From positions 203,263,455 to 203,327,454 of the forward strand of contig CM030366.1 of NCBI GenBank assembly GCA_017893485.1: DNA of 64,000 nucleotides. The letters are read 5' to 3'. The stretch comes from Hemerocallis citrina (lineage: Eukaryota; Streptophyta; Magnoliopsida; Asparagales; Asphodelaceae). How positions within the stretch are numbered: the first letter of the stretch is position 1; each line of letters begins with the position of its first letter. Both the position numbers and the translations under genes were made by a program. Positions 11,226 to 23,455 of this stretch are shown here, piece by piece. The notes beneath the pieces are model-generated. The model had not been told where the DNA came from and ran no database searches. It saw nothing but the letters and a program-made list of their open reading frames with translations.

Positions 11226-11467
11226 TGTAACCCCTGTTTTTCCAAAACCGTATTTTCTATGTATTATCTGAGTTTGGGTTTTTATCAAATTTTGGTTTTC
11301 TTAAATTCATAATGTTTCAAATTTATTTTGTATCTCTTGTTAAAGTCCATATCTTTTCATTAATTGTATTTATTATTATTTTCAGACGATTTTTATATTA
11401 CAATACAAATCCTATTAATGTTGTTATTATTATTTTGTATCAGTATTACTATTATTATTACTGTTAA

Positions 11468-11537
<70 letters not shown>

Positions 11538-14500
11538 TTTCTTGATTGTTTATTAAAAATTCATTTGTATTTGCTAGTATTTGAGTGTTAACTCAGTGTA
11601 TACTATTTGATTTATTGAACTATGGTATTACTAATTGTATGTTTTCTATTGAATAAATTATTTACTTTTGCTCTAAATCTAATTGTATATTTTCTAATTA
11701 GCTTAAACTACCCCAAACCCATTTATAATAAAACCTTACCCACTGTTTTATACCCACAACCCTATTAACCCACTCACAGCCCAAACCCAATTTTATTCCA
11801 AACCCATTACCCTATACAACCTAAACCCAATACCCGTTCACATTTACCCATACCAGCTATCCTCTCTCCCTATATATTACCTTATCAACTGTTTAACCCT
11901 AATATCCCCGTCAACCTACTCCGCCGTTTCCTCTTCCATCTCTCTCGAACCCATATCTCTCTCCCTCCTGCCCTCGCAACCCCGATAACCAGCGCCGCTC
12001 TCTCTCCCCGTGTTCTCCCCCACCTCTTCTTCTCCGTCGCAACAGCCGGTGTCGCCGCACCCTATGTCCTCCGCCTTATCCACCTCGTCTTCATCACGTA
12101 AGCCTCTGCAGAGCCGCTGCCCAGTCGCGAGGCCTTGTTGCGACTCCACAGCATCGACAACAGTCACTTCAGCCCCTCCCCGTGCGGTGTTTCTCCGCCT
12201 TGCCACAGCCGCGACAGCCTCCGGCCTGTCCTCCTGACGCCGGCTGCTGTCCTCAGCCTTACTGCCAGTCTCGCCGCTCGCCGTCGTCGAAGCCGGTGTT
12301 GTTGATCATGGGTTTGATCATGATGGAAGTGAGTCGTCCGTTTCATCGCGACCATGATCATCTTGATTCATTGAATTCTGCCCGTTGATTTGATCATCAA
12401 GATCATCACCATCCGATCGCATCTCAGCCGTCCGATCTTCGTTCATCACAATCACGATCATCGTCTTCTTGATCCGTTGATCTCGGCCGTTGATCGCATC
12501 ACTATCATCATCATCATCATCATCATCAAGATCTTAATCTCGACCATCGGATCTCTTTTGATCATCGCGATCGTGATCATCATCTTGATCTTGTTCTTCG
12601 ATCTCGGCCGTTGATTGGCTGATCAACTTGATCTCGGCCGTTGATCGTCTCGTTCGTCTTCTACTTGGTGAGTTAAACATTTGATCCACTTTTTGTTCTC
12701 ATTCATCAATTGTCAATCATGGTATATTTACTCTTTTGGTAATCTTCTAATTATTATATATTTTATTTTTGATCTCGACCATTGGATTCGCTTGATCTTC
12801 ATCTTGATCTTGATCATCATCGAGATCCGTGCCCGATCATGATCATCGTGATGGTTTGCTCGTCGCCGTGTCGCTCGGGAACCATTCTCATTATTCTTTC
12901 GTCGGATTCATCGTCACCCTAAGGCAAGTATTCTTCTTGTAGAAATTATTGTTCTAGTACAAGCGTTTAATTGAAAATACGGCAAATAGATCGTAGTTGT
13001 GACTCCTTCTTGTCTCATCGTTTGCTAATCTTAAATTATTCCTCATCGATTCCATAATCTTAAGAGTCACAACCCTTTGTTGATATATTTACAAACTTGT
13101 TGGACCCCTTTTTATCTCCTAATTACTTGAACATGAACCCCTTGACTTGTAGACGTATGTTGTATGATGTATTGTGTTGATCTTACATTTTTTTGAGTTG
13201 AGAAATACATGTGACTTGCTGATTTGATCCCAATGCATCCGTATTTGTGTCACACACTAATTTAGACTCCTAATAGTCATTTATCAGGCAACTTGTATAT
13301 AAAAGAAATTCACACTTGCTGCTGTTCTTGTCTTTACTTACTGTTTCGACCCCGATAAAACCAAAATCTGAACTTGAGTCCTGAATATGAATGTAGCCCT
13401 AAGTTTTTAGTTGCCAATAACATCCAGAATTTTCGAATTCCAAATTACGGTCTAGGAGATATCGCAGTTTTACTGCTGCTGTGTCAGTAGTCGCAGATTC
13501 ACAAAAACTGCTGCACCTCTTTAGTTTACAATTTATTTTAACTATGCTAACAGTATGACTTGAAATTTTGCATGCTGTTACTGGACACCCTAGAGAACAT
13601 TCCCTAATTTTTTTCAGAATTAATTAATGATGTTTCGACCCTGTTTCTTATGTATAAATTCAGTTTCACAAATTCTGGCTGAACACAAATACTATATACT
13701 TTGCTGTTTTGAAACATGTTACTACCACTTTTATGTATCTTAATTATATGCGTTGGAACCAGGCATGAGTCTAGTTTCTAGACCTTCTGACGGATCCACA
13801 TTTGCTATCTTGTAGCAACGGGAATCGCAGTTTTGGTGCAGCAACGTCATGCTGTCCAGATTTGGAATTCTCGTTGTTCTTGATACTTTGATTTGTTTTG
13901 ACCCTCAAACATATATCCTACCTAGCCTAGAATTGTTCCATATTCTTGATTATGTTTACTTGACTTGTTTCGCACACTTTCATGCTTGCTTGATGATTAT
14001 AATAAATAACAAGTCGGGGTTTAAGAGAAAGACCATAGTAGTGGACAATATAGGTAAATGTACTCGGAGGAGGGGCCCGTGTTTTCCTATTTATCGGTCT
14101 ATTGGTCTATCGGTCTTTCGGTCTATCGGTTTACGGTCATATTGGTTATTGATTAATTATAGATTACTGACTACAGTATCTTGATTGATTCGGTAATCAG
14201 TCATTATCAAATATTGTTGCTTGAGTACACTGCCCTATAAAATCCACCGCTAGGTCTAAACGTAACTGATTATTTGTAGATACCACGTAGTAAAAGTATG
14301 GATGCATGAAGTGCTACCTAGATAGTAATAACTACAAGACTTGATACATGCTTACTTAAACATGATACATGCTTACTTGATATTTGATTACATGATACAT
14401 GAGACTTGATACTTGAACATAATACTTGACACTTGCTACTTGATACTTGTACTTGAAAACTTGACACTTGAGACTTGCTACTTGTTACTTGACACTTGTA

Positions 14501-15138
14501 CGTGATACTTATTACTTGATGCTTGATACCATTACATATTCACTAGCCACTTATTTTACTACTAGTACTTGTTACCCAACCTTGTCACTTGAGTTATCTT
14601 TCTTGCTAGCTAGTTTCTTGAATCCTCACTATTTGTTGCATCCCTATTACATTCTTGATTCCAAATCTTGTTTCATATTCTTGTTCTTGTTTTAATATTT
14701 GCGGCCCTAAATTGCACTAAAGGCGTTTATCTTGTTTTACTTTTTTTTTTCTTTTTTTTATATTTACATATAGAGATTTTGGAGACGTGTTGCCTGCTGG
14801 AATTGGTGAGCAAACGTTCTAGACTTCGCTTGAGAAAACTGCTTTAATTATTTTCTTGTATTTAAGTTATTTATAATTGTTGCTACTTGAACCTTGTAAC
14901 GGGCTATAGTCCCGAGTTTTATCTTTTGTTCCAGATTTGAAAACCATCGAGATATTATTATTTGGTTTCAATTGTTTTCTGTTGTTTAATAAATTATTCA
15001 TGTATGCGTTGTTGTGTATATTTTGTTATATTCTTGTTATGATGCTGAGTCAATCCTACAGCTCATGAATGATGAAAATCATTCGCTGGGCTTTGTCACG
15101 TGCTCGTATTCCGTATTTTTGGGAAGCGGGGCGTGACA
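11226..15138 (+). repeat. 3' LTR of the LARD-like element (3.9 kb, complete)
   Basis: It begins TGTAACCCCTGTTTTTCC and ends GGGGCGTGACA. From ~11830 it is collinear with the truncated 5' LTR, and the first ~600 bp are present only here. It contains a pure TTA microsatellite (11470-11536), a CCCTATATATTA promoter stretch (~11868), ATC-rich leader sequence and an ACTTGATAC-rich block (~14330-14530). Confidence 0.8.
11470..11536. repeat. (TTA)n microsatellite
   Basis: About 22 uninterrupted TTA units lie inside the 3' LTR; the corresponding part of the 5' LTR is deleted. Confidence 0.9.
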
Positions 15139-15779
15139 GGTGATTAAGTACTTCCGACCTCCTTGTGTCATAAAACTCTTGAAATTACATATGTCAGAAT
15201 GTATCAACTCAAGTAATTGTGTACTTCTAGAGACGGTACGAAAATGTCTTCTAGTTATCTTTGTTTGAGCACATATTTCACATTTGTCACCCTTAATGGA
15301 TGTGTCAATTGGCAAGTTAAAAGTTTTAGCAACATTAAGAATCTTAACATAGTTCACATGTCCCAACCTATTATGCCATGTATGTGGACTACACAATTTG
15401 GAACTAACATTGTTGATTACTTCATCTGCTAAACTAATTCTGTACATGCCATTAACTAAATAAGCACAACCAAAATATAAAGATTTTACAGACAAGATAG
15501 CTTTACCACTAATCATAGTAACAACCATACCAGCATGATTTAGTAAGCTAATAGAGATCAAGTTCTTTGCTAAAGCAGGCACATATTTAACATTCCGCAA
15601 AATTAAAGTTTTACCTGAGGAGAGATTGAGATTTGTTGTCCCAGTCTGAAACATCTTCACCGATTCTTCATTTGCCATTGCGACTGACTCATCTGCAGCT
15701 TTCAGATCTGATAGTAGGCCATCATCGTTGCAAGCATGGCAGGTAGCTCCCAAATCCAAGAACCAACTAGCAGAGGTAC
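15139..15779 (-). pseudogene. Ty1/copia protease / GAG-pre-integrase / integrase start, fragment
   Basis: Read on the minus strand, the fragment starts inside the protease with SASWFLDLGATCHAC, where the normal active-site triplet is D-S/T-G (here D-L-G). It runs through the GAG-pre-integrase motif WHNRLGHVNYVKI and the zinc-binding C-x2-C of integrase to LELIHSDIC, the first catalytic Asp, and stops at GGRKYLIT. Both ends are cut exactly by LTR termini: the LARD 3' LTR on the left and a minus-strand LTR on the right. Open frames that extend into the LTRs are read-through. Confidence 0.85.
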
Positions 15780-15888
15780 TGTCACGCCTCGCTTCCCAAA
15801 AATACGAAATGCAAGCACGTGACATGGCCCAGCGAATGACTTGCATCATTCATAGGCTGTCATTGATTCAACTCAATAATATAAAACA
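15780..15888 (-). mobile_element. LTR fragment (LARD family), minus strand, part 1
   Basis: TGTCACGCCTCGCTTCCC at 15780 is the reverse complement of the GGGGCGTGACA end of the long LTRs, followed by the reversed TGCTCGTATTCCGTATT region. It is interrupted at 15889 by a solo LTR and resumes at 19290. Confidence 0.8.
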
Positions 15889-15893
15889 TGAAG

Positions 15894-18800
15894 TGTAACC
15901 CCTGTTTTTCATTTTATGTATTTTTACTGTATTTTTCATTTTGGTGTAATTTTTTCCTCTCTTGTATTTTTCTGAACCGTATATTGGATTTGTTTTCAAT
16001 ATATATTCGTTTTATTTTATTTTGAGCTCCTTGTGTTTGGTTGATTGTCTCTTTTGTCTCGTTTTTCATTTTGTTGATCTTTTCCTCTTTAGTTTGGTCT
16101 CGTTACCTCTATTTTTATTTTATTTTTCTTGATGTTGTGGTGGTGTTTTGCTTGTCTTATTCCCACTCCTATTATTTCGATCCCTAATAAGATTTTTAAA
16201 GCCAAAGAATTCCCTATCCTATTTGCATTCGTATGGTTATTTGACCCAAAATCCAAAATCCAAAATCCATTTTTGTACCAATTACTAGCTACTAATACCC
16301 ATTACCTATTAGCCCACATTTAAATCCTATATATAAACTTTCCTAATTCTAAACCCTAACCCTAACCCTAATATTTTTATCCCTCACAACCGGCCTCCCT
16401 ACTCTCTCCCTCTCCTTGCGGCACACCCACACCCGACCAGCCCCATCCTCCATCCCGGCATCTCCACACCAGGCCGACCACCCCCCCTTGCCGGCCACCT
16501 CCCCAACTCCGGCAACCCCATCAAACCCGAGCCCCCTTTTTCTCCTCCCTTGCTTTGCCGATCATCACACCACCATCAACAACATCAAATCTTGCACCAT
16601 CAACCCCCTACTTCTCTTCGTGGTGTTCGCAAAGTGGTCGCTTGCCACTTTGATCATCATCGCTTCAAGGAGTTTCGTTCGTGTGGAGTTTTTGTTCGTG
16701 ATTGCTTGGATTCGCGGATTTAGCGGATTTCGTTAGTGAGTTTTGCTTCTAGGCTTGATTGCATCGTTCTTCATCCCCAAATTAAGGCAAGTAACTTGTA
16801 CTCCAATTCATTTGTTTGATATAAGTACCAAAGTTCACCTATAGTGTAGTTGGGTCTAGAGACAACCCTAGACTGTGTTTTTCTTGATGAGTTTTGTCTC
16901 TATTGTGATATTTTGGCCATAGAAGTCTCACGACACCAATCTTGACATGAAATAACCTAGGAATCGCCCATTCTTGATTTTAGACGTATATGTGAGACTT
17001 GTGTGCAAATTTGTGTTTTGTTTGATACCCATGTGAAATAATAGGCGTGGACATGTTAATAACCCTAATTCATGAGGTTTGGTTACTTGGTAGGTTGTAT
17101 GTCAATTTTGGATGTGTTTGGATCAATATTCTTGAATCTAGGTTGTTTTTGTGCTTAAGGGTGAAGTCTGTATTTTCTGGATGTTCTGTTTGGTTTGCTG
17201 TTTTTGACTGTGCTATAGTCAGTATCTTGATTTTGGTATAAAATACGAGTTTTAGATAATTTCATCTATTTTCAAACCTCTCTGACCTTGCTTGATTTTG
17301 GTTTCTTATGACTGAGTTATGACTGTTTTAGTACAGAGGTGTCGATCGTTTCCAGATTCTATTTTTGGGTAATTTTGATAACAAACTATTTTCAAGAACC
17401 ATGCTATATGTATTATTTTGATTTGAAACTTTGGTCAGTGTTTCTTTATCTAGTTAGGGATTACCCAGAATTTTGGTGAATTTTATTGATAAGTTTTATA
17501 TGGTGTTTCATGCTCGTTTCTAAAATCTATATATGCTGTATTTTACTCGTTGTTCTGTAAAGAACCCTTATTTTCACTATGATTCTTTTTACTGTATGAA
17601 AAATGTTTGTGAAATGCGAAAGTTAGAAAATTATATCTATTTTCATATCCCTTTGGCAGAATTGGATTTCGTTTCACTGGTTGCGAGATATCTTAGTTTT
17701 CGTACAACAGTGTTGGGATTTCCAAATTCGCTAAACTATGTTTTCTCGATGTTTTCTTATTTTTGATGACTTATCTATTTTTCCTGAAAAATTATGAAAC
17801 TTTATATTTTGATTCTAGACATATAGAGGAATACCCCATATTTTTCGTGGATTTATTTAATGTGTTTTCATTCTGTTTTCATGTTCTTGACTTCGTTTTT
17901 TGATTTTTGGCTGAACCTAATTTCTGTATTCAAATCAGTTTTGAGCTGTGTTTTTGTGAATTAATATATGACTTAGTTATACTCGCTGGATTCGCGTGGA
18001 TGTTTATTTTCCAGATCCTTCGACGGATCTAGATTTGCTTGTTTGTAACTCTGGGAATCACTGTTTTACTACAGCATGGTCTTGTTGTCCTGAACTTGAG
18101 ATGTATTTACTTTATTTCTTATGAGTTAACTTGCACTTGTACATATTTAGTTTGCTACTTGCACTTGTCACATGATCATGCCAGGCTATTCTTGATATAT
18201 TTTGCACGTATACATACTTGTTGGACATTAATAATAAATAACCAAGCCGGAGTTTAAGGGACAGATCCAATAGTGGATAATTCAGAAATGTGTACTCGGA
18301 AGGGGATCCACTGATCCTACGTGATTACTTGAGACATGATTACTTGATACTTGCACGCAAGACATGATACTTGCCACTTACACAACTTGACACGTGATTA
18401 CATGATACATGATACTTGGAGCTTGGAGCTCAATTACTTGCTCGTCCCCGAGTATACTGCCCTTTATGGTCCACTATGAAATCTAAAACGAAACTGTTGT
18501 GTTGTAGCAATCATGTAGTATGGGGTGCATGAAGTATTACCTAGATAGTAACTCACTACAAGACTTGAACATGATACTTGAACATGATACGTGAACATGA
18601 TACATGCTTGCTTGAGACTTGATTACATAAGACTTGAAACTTGAAACTTGATACTTGATACATGAACACATGACACTTGACACTTGATGTATGTTTATAA
18701 GATACTTATTTACTTGACATTTGATTTATGCCATGTACACTTGATCACTTTACCATGCTAGTTGTTTACTTGACATCACACTCATACCATGTGTTAGTTA

Positions 18801-19284
18801 GTTTCCCCATGTGCTTGTATCTTACATTATAAGTGACCCGTTACTTGCAATTGACGGGTACTTGTGTTTTCTCTTTTTCTCTTTCCTGCATTCGATGAAT
18901 TGCAGATTTTGGAGAACAGGTTCCAGATGGTATCGGAGACTTGAAGTATTAGTGCTGCTTTTTATTATATTATTTCTTGTATCGTGCTTGAACAATAAAT
19001 GTATTTTGAGACTTGAATTTATTCTTGTATTTGGGCGATGTGACCCAAGACTTGTGTTTTATTCAGATCATGACTATTTGAGATTTATGTATTTGGTTTC
19101 AAGTATTCTTGTTGGCATTTTGACTCATTATGTGCATGTGGTTGATTAAATTTGCTTCCGACTCTGATTGTTTCTTGTACATGTTGTTAAGATTTCTTGA
19201 ACAGCTTATGGATGATGAAAATCATTCGCTGGGCTTTTGTTACATATTCGTATTCCGTATTCTTTTGGAAAGCGGGGCGTGACA
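15894..19284 (+). mobile_element. 3.4-kb solo LTR inside a related minus-strand LTR (TSD TGAAG)
   Basis: It begins TGTAACCCCTGTTTTTC, ends AGCGGGGCGTGACA, and is flanked by TGAAG at 15889-15893 and 19285-19289. It shares ends and the ACTTGATAC-rich block (~18540-18730) with the LARD LTRs but is diverged, so it is a sister subfamily. TATATATAAAC lies at ~16329, followed by three CCCTAA units in the leader. No gag or pol is present. Confidence 0.85.
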
Positions 19285-19289
19285 TGAAG

Positions 19290-20310
19290 TAATACAACCA
19301 TGCATGCAATAAAAGAAGTAATCACATAAATAACAGTAGTTGAAATTTTAAGCATAAATAACCAACATGAAATAAATCCAACATCTGGAATCAACAACAA
19401 TAATATTCGGGTCAAAAGCCCAGATATACAACAATGTTCAGTTATTAAAGTTTAGAAAAAAGAAAGGAAACAATAATTATTTAAACGTCGCAGCAACACA
19501 AGTCTTTCACCATTGTTGTTCTCCTAGTCCATCAGGAAGATCTCCTTAATTACCTGTAAGCTGTTCATCTAAAAGAGAGGAAAAAATGTCCTTAGAGCAA
19601 GTCGTGGACAGCAAGTAGAGAAGCAGAGAATAATGACAATAACGGTATAACGATGGATTCAATGAACGATGAAATCAATAGTGTTGAACATTGACAAAGC
19701 GATAACATTACAATGTGCAATAACGATGATTTATAATGATAACGATAAACAATAACAGTGATGGTAACAATAATGATAACACTGTTCAATAAAGATGACA
19801 ATGTACAATGACAATGTGATGAAAGTCTTAAGTCTATTATTCATTTTTAAACATAGGAACCCAATTCTGGACAGCAGTAGGTTGCTGTACCAAAATCAGA
19901 ATTCCCGTTGCTACAGGATAGCAAATGTGGATCCATCAGAAGCTCTACAAACTAGACTCTTGCCCGGTTCCAACACAGATAACTAAGGTACATAAAAGTT
20001 GTGGTAACATGTATCAAAACAACAAACTATACAGGATTAGTGTTCAGCCAGAATTTATAAAATTGTGTTTATACATATGGAACAGGACTGAAACAATATT
20101 AATTAATTCCAGGAAAATTAGGGAATGTTCTCTAATGTGTCTAGTATCAGCATGAAAAATTTTGAGTCATTATCTTATAGGTAGCATGGTTAAATTAATT
20201 GTGAATCAAGGTGTGATGGCAGTTTTAGGATTTGGAATTGTTCGACACATCAGCGGTAAAACCTCGGTTAGATAAAGTAGTTTGCCAATTTTTCAAAATC
20301 CTTTCTAAAA
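19290..20310 (-). mobile_element. LTR fragment (LARD family), minus strand, part 2
   Basis: Continues the LTR of 15780-15888. The stretch 19860-20165 is clearly the reverse complement of ~7100-7400 of the LARD 5' LTR, including the GAACACTAATCCTG / TTCTGGCTGAACAC region. Similarity fades by about 20310. The primer side of this LTR is missing. Confidence 0.7.
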
Positions 20311-20520
20311 TTTGGTAAGAAAATTTGGTAAGTGTGGGAGAATGAGTACAATGAAGAGGCCGCTATTCCCAATAGCGGCCGCTGCTGACGTGGCGCTAGC
20401 TAGCCCACGAACGCAAATAGTTTGGAAAGTGGCCTAAAATTGCAAATATTTTTAAAAAGTGGCCTAAAATCGCAAATATTTTCAAAAAGTGGCCTAGTAC
20501 GGCAAAAAAACAAAATTCGT
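20311..20520. other. Unclassified spacer with palindrome and 30-bp repeats
   Basis: GGCCGCTATT and AATAGCGGCC (20358-20380) form a perfect 10-bp stem around CCC. At 20428, 20458 and 20488 a 30-bp unit starting AGTGGCCTAAAAT repeats, the third copy partial. I see no gene and cannot assign an element. Confidence 0.6.
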
Positions 20521-20759
20521 CTATTTGGAAATTGGTAAAAAGAAAACACGTGCAAATAAATCACATAAATTCCTTGCTAAGAAATTGAATCAAAAGAGTG
20601 AAATGCTGACAGTTAATTTAGTCCAACCAGATATTTTCCCTCTTCTCCTTGTCAAACAGTTAATGCAAGATCAGGAAACAAACCAACCACAAAAAACTTC
20701 CATGTCACCTGGCTCCCACTCCCTCACCCAGTCACCCCTCCCCCTTCCCCAAGGACCCC

Positions 20760-21778
20760 ACCACCACCACCACCAGTCCTGTAACCTCACCCTAGGTAGG
20801 CAAATCCATCCACTGCCACCTCACCCGCCGCTTCCCCACACCCCAAAACCACCCTGTCCTAAACAACTCCCTACTCAACCTATACACCACATTGTCGAAT
20901 TCTGGTATCGCCCGTGTCATGTTTGATACAATGCCTACGAGAAATGTGGTTTCTTACAATACGATGATTGCGTGGTATGTTAATAATGGGCAGTTGGATG
21001 AGGCAATGGGTTTGTTTAAACGGATGGTTGAGGCTGGAATTTGCCCAACGGCTGTTAGTTTTGTGAATGTGTTCCCTGCGGTTTTGGGGAGGGGGAGTGG
21101 ACTGGTGTTTACGTACGCACCCCTCTGATTGATATGTACTCATGATGTGGAGAGATTATTGCTGCTGAAAGAGTGTTTGATGAGATGGAGGAAAAGAATA
21201 CAGTCACTTACACCACAAAGGTATCTGGGTTTGGTCATCATGGACTCCGTGAAAGAGCACTCTCTCTTTTTCATTCAATCCAATTATCAGACGTGAAACT
21301 CGGTGCAGTCACATTTGTTGCTGTGCTTTCAGCATGAAGTTATGCTGGGTTGGTGGACGAGGGTCTTTGCTTGTACGAATCAATGAAGGAATATGGGATT
21401 GTGGCTGCACCCCAACATTACTGTTGTGTTGTGGACTTGTTTGGTAGAGCTGGGAGAGTGGAAGCGGCTTATGAATTTGTTGAGGGTCTCGGAGATGAAA
21501 ATACTACCATTGGAGTTTGGGGATCCCTACTTGCTGCTTGTAGAGTTCATCAGAAATTTGAGTTAGAGAAATTGGTCTCAGACTGACTATTTGAAATGGA
21601 GATGGGGGGTGAGTCTGATTCCGTAGGATATCATGTCCTTCTGTCAAATGTTTATGCTGCAGAGGGGAAGGGGGAGAAAGTGAATCGGGTGAGGAGAGAA
21701 ATGAGTGCAAAGGGATTGACAAAGGAACCTGGTTTGAGTTGGATTGATGTAGGTGATGCATCTACAGCAGCTCTTTGA
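20760..21778 (+). pseudogene. Pentatricopeptide repeat (PPR) protein pseudogene, PLS/E type
   Basis: The parts follow an organelle RNA-binding PPR protein of the PLS class. LLNLYTTLSNSGIARVMFD and NVVSYNTMIAWYVNNGQ (20892-21100) are repeat units. LIDMYS, VTYTTKVSGFGHHGL and VTFVAVLSA follow. DEGLCLYESMKEYGI and WGSLLAACRVH lead into the E domain (LLSNVYAAEGKGEKV, KEPGLSWIDVG). Lesions include a frame change near 20870, a deletion or frameshift near 21110-21128, TGA codons after IDMYS, after VLSA and at 21584-21586, and no credible start. The DYW domain is absent. Its last ~175 bp recur at 42423-42597 in duplication copy 3. Confidence 0.85.
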
Positions 21779-22956
21779 TTGGCGAAATCATAACGGACGA
21801 GTCATACAGCCGACAGGGAGGAAGCTGCCTTTCGGCTTGAATCTCAAATGTGAAGAAAGCATGGTTGAATATAGCCAAGTAATTGATAGATGGACCGGGC
21901 GAACTTAATTTTGTAGGCCTTTGAGTCTTCTAGGATTCGTTGGTGCTGACTGACGAGGAAGGAGAGGAAAGAACTGATATATCTGGAAGGGAAGCTGTGC
22001 AGGATTGTAGTTATGGCGGGTAAGTCTTCTGAATCTTTGAATACGATGGTATTTATTGCGGCGTAACTCTTCTGAATCTTGAATTTTTTCAATGATAAAA
22101 ATAGAAGCTCATTTTCCATGCCATAACAATGATGAGAAATAAGCCATCAACATAAAAGAGACATAAATGTTGTATTTACTAGGGAAAGAGTCACTCTGTA
22201 CCATCTGAAAAGTTAAAAAGATCCTGCATACCAAAATAAGATGTGGAGGTTCCTTCGTAAGTTATGTAATAGTGTATCTGATATCTTTTATTGGATCCTT
22301 GATTTTTGACAATCTTGGATTTACCTGTAATTTTGTTCTCCATAAATTGAACCTCTCTACCTTTTAACTAGTATATCCCTGTTGCTGGCACTGATTTAAT
22401 GATCTATCGATATTTATGCTGAGATTTCTTAATGCCAGGCTGAAGTATTAGTGATCACTTACAGTAGTCATATCAATTATTAGCAAACTGATTATTGCAG
22501 TAATATATATAGATTACAGTACTGGAGAAACTACAAACCCACATTAAGAATGAACAAAAGATGTGCATTTCCAGTTTACTAGACTACCATGTTTTGAACG
22601 GTTGTTTCCTTCTCAGCACATTCAAGATTTCATCTTGTTGTATTATCATTTGTTCATAGCACTGACATTAGAATCCCTTTGAAAAAGGAAATGTTAAAAA
22701 AATGATACAATTAGAGAAATATAATTATGTATCTGAATCTATAAGCGTAAACACAATGATTAAGTTTTATGATTTGCAACTTTAGTTAGTAAACTACTAC
22801 TTGTTTATTTACGAGATTGTTTGCATCTGATTCATTACAATTAACTGAAAAAGTAAACTACTACTATTTTATTGAGATTGTATGCATCTGATTCATTACA
22901 ATTAACTGAAAAAGTAAACTACTACTTTTTTATTGAGATTGTATGCATCTGATTCA

Positions 22957-23096
22957 TCTCTACTACTATAATGGAAGAAGGCCTTGGTGTAATTTGTCCT
23001 TAACCCAACCTGTGCAACGCACGTGCTGGTAGATTTTTTTTTGCCCTTTTCATTCCCCCAATTTTCCCCACGTGCACAGCACGTGTATAATACTAG
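22957..23096 (+). mobile_element. 140-bp non-autonomous Helitron
   Basis: The insertion begins TCTCTACTACTATAATGG and ends ATACTAG (CTRR type), lying between A (22956) and T (23097) as Helitrons do. A 3' hairpin, CACGTGC-ACA-GCACGTG, sits ~10 bp before CTAG. Copies 2 and 3 of the duplication carry the uninterrupted GATTCATTACAATTAAC, so the empty site is directly visible. Confidence 0.9.
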
Positions 23097-23287
23097 TTAC
23101 GATTAACTGAAAAAGTAAACTACTTCTTCTACAATTTATGTAAGGATTTAAAAGAAAATATAACATTTTACTAGCCAGATATATCAAAAGAAGTTGCATA
23201 CTAGAAGAAAACATTATTTAAAAAAAAAACTAGAAAAAAAAGGCATTACAATTAAAGGTTACTTTCAGAATAATATCTAGTACTTTT

Positions 23288-23455
23288 TAATTTTTTGATG
23301 AATCGGATAGAGCCAAAAGGCTCCAGCCATCAAAAAATATATTAATCAATAAAGCAGTAAAAATACAAACAAACATCAATGGTTTTACAAGGGGTAAAAC
23401 AGAAATAAACGAACAAAAAGAGAAATACAATAAACAGCAGCAAACACAGTGGGAA
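23288..23455 (-). mobile_element. LINE 3' tail, 5'-truncated, with 16-bp TSD
   Basis: A 168-bp insertion is flanked by AATATCTAGTACTTTT at 23272-23287 and 23456-23471. Reversed, it contains GGCTGGAGCCTTTTGGCTC followed by A-rich sequence, the style of plant L1 3' ends. Copies 2 and 3 lack it and show a single target sequence. The short minus-strand frame here is not a gene. Confidence 0.8.

Larger units (their letters stand above)
5347..15138 (+). mobile_element. Non-autonomous LTR retrotransposon (LARD-like), 5'-truncated
   Basis: Two long direct repeats (5347-8679 and 11226-15138) bracket a 2.5-kb interior that starts with a tRNA-iMet primer site (8690-8702) and ends with a polypurine tract (11211-11225). 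The sequence before that tract, with CGAAGACGAAATTTTGTTG, resembles the pol end of Tekay/Del-type gypsy elements. The interior has no convincing gag, protease, reverse transcriptase or integrase, so the element would depend on a helper. The first ~600 bp of the 5' LTR are missing at the copia junction, so no target duplication can be read. The sequence after the 3' LTR starts GGTGA. Confidence 0.75.

Noticed and set aside
16346..16370. Telomere-like CCCTAA units
   Set aside because: Only three units in an LTR leader, with no array or chromosome-end context.
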